Translations under genes and position numbers: made by a program
Part shown: piece by piece, positions 14,383-17,399 of the stretch
Layout: each line of letters opens with the position of its first letter
How positions within the stretch are numbered: the first letter of the stretch is position 1
Source of the DNA: an uncultured Enorma sp.
GTDB taxonomy: Bacteria; Actinomycetota; Coriobacteriia; Coriobacteriales; Coriobacteriaceae
Reading direction: 5' to 3'
NCBI GenBank assembly: GCA_905210055.1
Contig: CAJLVH010000025.1
Location: forward strand, 1 to 17,399
Length of the DNA stretch: 17,399 nt
Notes under the pieces: model-generated
Seen by the model: the letters and a program-made list of their open reading frames with translations, nothing else
What the model was told of the DNA's origin: nothing
Databases searched by the model: none

Positions 14383-14467
14383 GGGGGCGTGGCGGAATTG
14401 GCATACGCAGGAGACTTAAAATCTCTCGCCTTCGGGATTGTGGGTTCGAGTCCCACCGCCCCTACCA
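14383..14467 (+). tRNA. tRNA-Leu (anticodon UAA)
   Basis: An 85-base class II tRNA with encoded CCA. The acceptor stem is GGGGGCG against CGCCCCT (first pair G-U), discriminator A. The D arm is TGGCGGAATTGG-like. The anticodon stem GGAGA/TCTCT encloses loop CTTAAAA with anticodon TAA at positions 34-36, reading UUA and UUG. The T arm GTGGGTTCGAGTCCCAC is perfect. A 9-bp hairpin with TAT loop (14479-14499) follows but lacks a strong U-tract. Confidence 0.97.
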
Positions 14468-14478
14468 GCTACCTCAAA

Positions 14479-14499
14479 CGCTGCTCGTATCGAGCGGCG
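14479..14499 (+). terminator. Weak terminator-like hairpin after tRNA-Leu(UAA)
   Basis: CGCTGCTCG pairs with CGAGCGGCG around TAT (9 bp, one T-G pair). The downstream stretch AAGACTGTTTGG is only weakly T-rich, so it may be a partial terminator or a processing hairpin between the tRNA and the EIIB gene. Confidence 0.3.
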
Positions 14500-14552
14500 A
14501 AGACTGTTTGGTCATGAGATATCGGGATGCGCTTCGAAAGGGGAGCCCCATC

Positions 14553-14837
14553 ATGAAGAAGATCGTACTGGCATGTGGTTCGGGTATTGCCACGTCGACG
14601 GCGGTGGCGAGCAAGGTCACCGCACTGCTCAACGAGCACGGCTATGAAGGCCAGTTCAGAATCGTGCAGTGCTCGATCGCCGAGGCGCTCGACGCCTGCG
14701 CGGATGCGGACGTGCTCGTCGCAACGACCGTTGCGCCGAAGGGAATCGCCTGCCCGTACGTGAGCGGCGTCCCGTTCCTCACGGGCGTGGGTCGCGGGGC
14801 GGCGGAGCAGGCGCTTCTCGACGCGCTCGCCAGCTAA
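14553..14837 (+). CDS. PTS system EIIB, galactitol/GatB type, orphan
   Basis: A 94-residue protein matching the small cytoplasmic EIIB domain of the galactitol/lactose-related phosphotransferase class. The N-terminus MKKIVLACGSGIATSTAVA carries the phospho-acceptor Cys8 in the CGSGIATS phosphate loop. Then come a helix with KVTALLNEHGYEG, FRIVQCSIAEALDACADADVLVATT, and a C-terminal GVGRGAAEQALLDAL. The start ATG 14553 has AAAGGGGAG ahead; in-frame codons further up have none. Known partners would be EIIA and EIIC subunits, but the neighbours are two tRNA-Leu genes. It could serve components encoded elsewhere or have lost its permease. The family call is strong, the substrate unknown. Confidence 0.85.
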   Translation: MKKIVLACGSGIATSTAVASKVTALLNEHGYEGQFRIVQCSIAEALDACADADVLVATTVAPKGIACPYVSGVPFLTGVGRGAAEQALLDALAS

Positions 14838-14886
14838 GCGCTCGCGTTGCACGCGGCGTCGCGGAAACCTTTTTCAAACCAAGGTC

Positions 14887-14915
14887 TTGCGCGCCGTCGA
14901 AAGCTACGCTAAGAT
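14887..14915 (+). promoter_or_regulatory. Candidate promoter of tRNA-Leu(CAG)
   Basis: TTGCGC (14887-14892) and TAAGAT (14910-14915) are 17 bases apart, 32 bases before the tRNA. The -10 lies in TACGCTAAGAT, also found before the ArsC-like gene at 6025. Confidence 0.4.
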
Positions 14916-14947
14916 GAACTGCGCTTTCGGTGAACGCCGAAATCCAT

Positions 14948-15034
14948 GCGGGCGTGGCGGAATTGGCAGACGCGTATGGTTCAGGTCCATATGGGGGCAA
15001 CCCCGTGAAGGTTCAAGTCCTTTCGCCCGCACCA
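14948..15034 (+). tRNA. tRNA-Leu (anticodon CAG)
   Basis: An 87-base class II tRNA with encoded CCA. Acceptor stem GCGGGCG/CGCCCGC, discriminator A. The anticodon stem TATGG/CCATA encloses TTCAGGT with anticodon CAG, reading CUG. The long variable arm contains GGGG-GCAA-CCCC. The T arm AGGTTCAAGTCCT is good. A strong terminator begins 10 bases later. Confidence 0.97.
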
Positions 15035-15043
15035 TTGAATTGT

Positions 15044-15069
15044 AAAGGCTCCGGCAACGGAGCCTTTTT
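15044..15069 (+). terminator. Intrinsic terminator after tRNA-Leu(CAG)
   Basis: AAAGGCTCCG (15044-15053) pairs perfectly with CGGAGCCTTT (15058-15067) around a GCAA tetraloop, ending in a T run. The T run abuts the palindrome that follows. Confidence 0.9.
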
Positions 15070-15095
15070 GCCAAAAGGGACAGTCCCTTTTGGCA
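15069..15095. repeat. 27-bp perfect palindrome (GGGACAGTCCC core)
   Basis: TGCCAAAAGGGAC (15069-15081), central A, then its exact reverse complement to 15095. It directly adjoins the tRNA terminator. The core GGGACAGTCCC recurs twice in the next palindrome. This type of sequence is typical of REP-like dispersed repeats. Confidence 0.85.
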
Positions 15096-15103
15096 GGCAT
15101 GCG

Positions 15104-15163
15104 GCCTGATATTGGGGACAGTCCCCAATGTCATGACACTGGGGACTGTCCCCAATGTCAGGC
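15104..15163. repeat. 60-bp inverted repeat of GGGGAC(A/T)GTCCCC units
   Basis: Two 30-base arms, 15104-15133 and 15134-15163, are reverse complements with one A-C mismatch and one T-G pair, meeting at TCATGA. Each arm itself contains a small palindrome (TTGGGGACAGTCCCCAA, and the same with T in the centre), so the element can fold as one long hairpin or as two small ones. It ends 11 bases before the ribosome binding site of the next small gene. Confidence 0.85.
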
Positions 15164-15187
15164 GCAGACGAGCGAAAGGTATGCGGC

Positions 15188-15394
15188 ATGTCCTGTCTCT
15201 ACATGGTTATCGTCCTACTTATCGCGGCGGCGATCATCTCCATCATCCTGTCGTTTCTGGGCGTGCTCTTCGTGGGCGCGCTGAGGCTCATCCCCATCGT
15301 TCTCATCGTGCTCGTAGTGCTCGTGCTCATGGGCAAGATCAAGATCTCGGTTGTGCGCGATGAGGGCGACGACGACCATCGTTGGCTGAATTAA
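15188..15394 (+). CDS. Small hydrophobic protein, two membrane helices, unknown
   Basis: 68 residues. Two long hydrophobic segments, about 5-29 and 32-48, lead into GKIKISVV and a strongly charged C-terminus with EGDDDHRW. There are no enzyme motifs and I do not recognise a family. ATG 15188 is chosen because GAAAGG (15174-15179) precedes it at 8 bases. The in-frame ATG at 15155 lies inside the palindromic repeat and lacks a site. Composition matches the neighbouring genes. It stands alone between the palindrome cluster and tRNA-Leu(CAA). Confidence 0.65.
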   Translation: MSCLYMVIVLLIAAAIISIILSFLGVLFVGALRLIPIVLIVLVVLVLMGKIKISVVRDEGDDDHRWLN

Positions 15395-15419
15395 GCAGAC
15401 CCGCGCTGTCAAATCCCGG

Positions 15420-15448
15420 TTTTTCGGCGCGGGAATCTGTGGTACGAT
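15420..15448 (+). promoter_or_regulatory. Candidate promoter of tRNA-Leu(CAA)
   Basis: TTTTTC (15420-15425) and TACGAT (15443-15448) are 17 bases apart, the -10 preceded by TGG as in an extended -10. It is 41 bases before the tRNA. Confidence 0.35.
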
Positions 15449-15489
15449 ATCTCAGCTTGATAGCCGCGTTGCGGTTGCCGATGGCATCT

Positions 15490-15576
15490 GCCCGAGTGGC
15501 GGAATTGGCAGACGCACCAGACTCAAAATCTGGCGCTGGCAACAGCGTGCGAGTTCGACCCTCGCCTCGGGCACCA
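15490..15576 (+). tRNA. tRNA-Leu (anticodon CAA)
   Basis: An 87-base class II tRNA with encoded CCA. Acceptor stem GCCCGAG/CTCGGGC, discriminator A. The anticodon stem CCAGA/TCTGG encloses CTCAAAA with anticodon CAA, reading UUG. The variable arm holds CGCTGGCAACAGCG. The T arm GCGAGTTCGACCCTCGC is good. No terminator follows before the infC leader. Confidence 0.97.
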
Positions 15577-15588
15577 TTTCATGGCGAT

Positions 15589-15618
15589 GTCATGGAGTAG
15601 CTGCGACTGTGCTATCAT
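15589..15618 (+). promoter_or_regulatory. Candidate infC operon promoter
   Basis: TGTCAT (15589-15594) and TATCAT (15613-15618) are 18 bases apart, giving a leader of about 170 bases. The -10 is reasonable, the -35 weak; readthrough from the tRNA is possible as well. Confidence 0.3.
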
Positions 15619-15625
15619 GCAACCC

Positions 15626-15770
15626 GCATCGCGCAAGCGATGGCCAAAGAGGAGCTTCGGCTCCCACCTTTCGGCGCCATGTGGCAGCTGTCTGGTCACA
15701 ACGGAAGATGTAGGGGCATAGTGCCTTTCATTCGCTTTGTGAGTCCGGTTGCTGTCTTGGCACCGGGCTC
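15626..15770 (+). promoter_or_regulatory. Structured leader of infC-rpmI-rplT
   Basis: Three clear hairpins are seen. CATCGC-GCAA-GCGATG is at 15627-15642, GGAGC-TTCG-GCTCC at 15651-15664, and GAGTCCGGT (15741-15749) pairs with ACCGGGCTC (15762-15770) around a 12-base loop. The first two have GNRA and UUCG tetraloops, typical of selected RNA structure. In several bacteria L20 represses this operon by binding its leader, so this is a candidate autoregulatory region. Homology to known L20 leaders is not shown. Confidence 0.5.
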
Positions 15771-15794
15771 TCTTCGTTTAAGGAGGTACCGAAA

Positions 15795-16358
15795 ATAGCT
15801 AAGCACGATGACACGCGCATCAACGACGAGATCACCGCGACCAGGTGCCGCCTGATCGGTGTCGACGGTTCCCAGCTGGGCGTCTTCGGCATTCGTGATG
15901 CGCAGCGCGTCGCCGACGAGCAGGGTCTCGATCTGGTCGAGATCGCGCCGAACGCCGACCCCCCGGTCTGCCGCGTCATGGACTACGGTAAGTTCAAGTA
16001 CCAGCAGGCCATGAAGGCGAAGCAGGCGCGCAAGAACCAGTCTCGCGTCGAGGTCAAGGAGATGAAGTTCCGTCCGAAGATCGACGTGGGCGATTACGAG
16101 ACCAAGAAGGGTCATGTGCTGCGCTTCCTGAAGAAGGGCGCCCGCGTGAAGGTCACGATCATGTTCCGCGGCCGCGAGATGGCTCATCCCGAACAGGGGC
16201 TGAACGTGCTTGAGCGCCTTGCGGAAGACCTCAAGCCCTATGCTACGGTCGAGTCGCAGCCCAAGCTCGAGGGTCGCAACATGTTGATGCTCCTCGCTCC
16301 CATCAAGGGCGCTTTCGATGAGAAGCCCGAGAAGAGCGATAGCAAAGATGGCGAGTAA
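15795..16358 (+). CDS. infC: Translation initiation factor IF-3, AUA start
   Basis: IF-3 binds the 30S subunit, blocks early joining of 50S and checks the start codon. 187 residues: the N-domain starts AKHDDTRINDEITATRCRLIG, has QLGVFGIRDAQRVADEQGLDLVEIAP and the end CRVMDYGKFKYQQ. A Lys-rich linker follows, then the C-domain with KEMKFRPKIDVGDYETK, VTIMFRGREM and an acidic tail. Conserved N-domain sequence extends upstream of the first ATG of the frame (15978), which therefore cannot be the start. An ATA at 15795 stands 8 bases after a perfect AGGAGG (15781-15786), directly before the expected first residues. Non-AUG starts in infC allow IF-3 to repress its own translation. First gene of the operon with rpmI and rplT. 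Confidence 0.95.
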   Translation: MAKHDDTRINDEITATRCRLIGVDGSQLGVFGIRDAQRVADEQGLDLVEIAPNADPPVCRVMDYGKFKYQQAMKAKQARKNQSRVEVKEMKFRPKIDVGDYETKKGHVLRFLKKGARVKVTIMFRGREMAHPEQGLNVLERLAEDLKPYATVESQPKLEGRNMLMLLAPIKGAFDEKPEKSDSKDGE

Positions 16359-16387
16359 TTTTGTCCTATAAGCGATAAGGAGAAGTC

Positions 16388-16579
16388 ATGCCTAAGATGA
16401 AGTCGCACAGCGGAACCAAGAAGCGCTTCCGCACCACCGGTACCGGCAAGCTCATGCGCGCCAAGGCATACAAGAGCCACATTCTCACCAAGAAGACCAC
16501 GAAGCGCAAGCGTGGCTTCCGCCAGGAGACCGAGGTTTCTGCTGCCGATCGCAAGACGGTCGTTTCGCGCCTCGCGTAA
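16388..16579 (+). CDS. rpmI: Ribosomal protein bL35
   Basis: A 63-residue, very basic 50S protein. The N-terminus PKMKSHSGTKKRFRTTGTGK is typical, as are the later KSHILTKKTTKRKRG stretch and the end of the family pattern. AAGGAG (16377-16382) precedes the ATG by 5 bases. It follows infC after 29 bases and precedes rplT by 49 bases, the standard order. Confidence 0.97.
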   Translation: MPKMKSHSGTKKRFRTTGTGKLMRAKAYKSHILTKKTTKRKRGFRQETEVSAADRKTVVSRLA

Positions 16580-16628
16580 CGACGAGTACCTACCTGTTGA
16601 TTCACGAACCACGAGGAGTTGATCAGAT

Positions 16629-16988
16629 ATGGCACGTGTGAAGCGCGCTCTCAATGCTCGTAAGCACCACCGCACCATCATGAAGCAGGCCAAGGGTTAC
16701 TACGGTGCTGCCTCTCGTACCTACAAGCACGCCAAGGAGCAGGTGCAGCATTCGCTCCAGTACCAGTACCGCGATCGTCGCAACAAGAAGCGCGAGATCC
16801 GCGCCCTCTGGATTCAGCGCATCAACGCCGCCGCCCGCCTGAACGGCATCTCCTACTCGCAGTTCATGCACGGCCTCAAGGTCGCCGGTATCGAGCTCGA
16901 TCGTAAGGTGCTCTCGCAGATGGCCTACGAGGACATCGAGAGCTTCAACGAGCTCGCTGCGATCGCCAAGAAGGCGCTCGAGGCGTAA
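16629..16988 (+). CDS. rplT: Ribosomal protein bL20
   Basis: A 119-residue 50S assembly protein; in some bacteria it also represses its own operon. The N-terminus ARVKRALNARKHHRTIMKQA is followed by KGYYGAASRTYKHAKEQV, then YRDRRNKKREIRALWIQRINAA, and the C-domain with SYSQFMHGLKVAGIELDRKVLSQMA in the right order. GAGGAG at 16613-16618 precedes the ATG by 10 bases. Last gene of the operon, followed by a terminator. Confidence 0.98.
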   Translation: MARVKRALNARKHHRTIMKQAKGYYGAASRTYKHAKEQVQHSLQYQYRDRRNKKREIRALWIQRINAAARLNGISYSQFMHGLKVAGIELDRKVLSQMAYEDIESFNELAAIAKKALEA

Positions 16989-17031
16989 AGACTGGAAGAA
17001 ATCCCGCATAGACTTCTATGATGTGAAGAAA

Positions 17032-17056
17032 GGCGTCGGATCACCGGCGCCTTTTT
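17032..17056 (+). terminator. Intrinsic terminator after rplT
   Basis: GGCGTCGG (17032-17039) pairs with CCGGCGCC (17044-17051), one T-G pair, around ATCA, followed by TTTTT. Flanking A residues lengthen the stem. It lies 43 bases after the rplT stop and ends the infC operon. Confidence 0.9.
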
Positions 17057-17399
17057 CGTATTGCGGGAGAGGGTGCTTTGCGCACAGACTTTGGTTGTAA
17101 GGGCGAACCCTCTCGCATATAGAAACGAGGCGTCGGCCCAATTCGCGTGTCTTCAGATATATAGAGCAAGAAAGCTACCGGAATACATCGGCCTTGTTGT
17201 AATGCGGATTGGAATAAAGAGAAACGCTCTAGCGCGTGGATATGCTTATCAATATATAGGTGCGATAGAGCCTGAACATACGGTATATAGGCTCAAGGGC
17301 AACATAAATGTGATGGAAATGTGAACGTCTCAATCGACGCTTGCACACAGAATGTTTTCTGGCAATATATCTCCTTGCCGCGCGGCGGGGAGCCGCGAC
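17057..17399. other. AT-richer region with no convincing gene
   Basis: After the rplT terminator the base composition drops to about 42-43% GC (counted over 17161-17280), far below the rest of the window. An 87-codon frame (17061-17324, TTG start) has no ribosome binding site and no family I recognise. AGAGGGT and ACCCTCT (near 17065 and 17103) form an inverted repeat with flanking TGCG/CGCA. TATAG-type motifs recur four times. The last 30 bases return to high GC. It may be the edge of an acquired segment or a decayed region. Confidence 0.5.

Noticed and set aside
17061..17324. 87-codon frame after rplT
   Set aside because: TTG start without ribosome binding site and no recognised family; kept only as part of the described AT-rich region.

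Overview
The window is GC-rich, with coding regions dominated by G or C at third codon positions. Its gene orders point to Actinomycetota: mazG-eno-divIC/ftsB-like-ppx (known from mycobacteria) and infC-rpmI-rplT. Together with the larB/larC pair, the compact his operon and the GACAGT-type palindromic repeats, this suggests the class Coriobacteriia (a Collinsella/Olsenella/Eggerthella-like genome). That placement is inference; no rRNA gene is present to confirm it.

Region 1 (1-5835) is a histidine biosynthesis operon on the plus strand: hisD (5' end outside the window), hisC, hisB, hisH, hisA, hisF, hisI, hisE. Most genes overlap by 4-19 bases, so they are probably translationally coupled. 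The one large gap, between hisF and hisI, holds a 108-bp nested inverted repeat. Together the genes cover the late and middle steps of the pathway; hisG and a histidinol-phosphatase are not in the window.

Region 2 (5836-6964) holds a GC-rich sequence that could fold into a three-way junction, a small ArsC/Spx-family thioredoxin-fold protein, and a minus-strand gene for a three-helix membrane protein, divergent from larB.

Region 3 (6964-10703) is a plus-strand cluster: larB and larC (nickel-pincer cofactor biosynthesis, with a very His-rich LarC), a YfcE-type metallophosphoesterase and mazG. No larA or larE is present here.

Region 4 (10704-14235) holds enolase, with its own candidate promoter, a structured 5' leader and a strong terminator, then a DivIC/FtsB-like septum protein and a Ppx/GppA-family phosphatase.

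Region 5 (14236-15576) holds three different tRNA-Leu genes (anticodons UAA, CAG, CAA), interleaved with an orphan galactitol-type PTS EIIB and a 68-residue membrane protein. A terminator and a REP-like palindrome cluster follow the second tRNA.

Region 6 (15577-17056) is the translation operon infC-rpmI-rplT. infC starts at a non-canonical AUA codon behind a structured leader, and the operon ends in a clear terminator. After it, 17057-17399 is clearly AT-richer and has no convincing gene.

Most of the window is ordinary housekeeping sequence. The items most worth a second look are the two palindromic repeat elements, the leaders of infC and eno, the folded element after hisE, and the orphan EIIB between tRNA genes. 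I do not see a clear new biological system.
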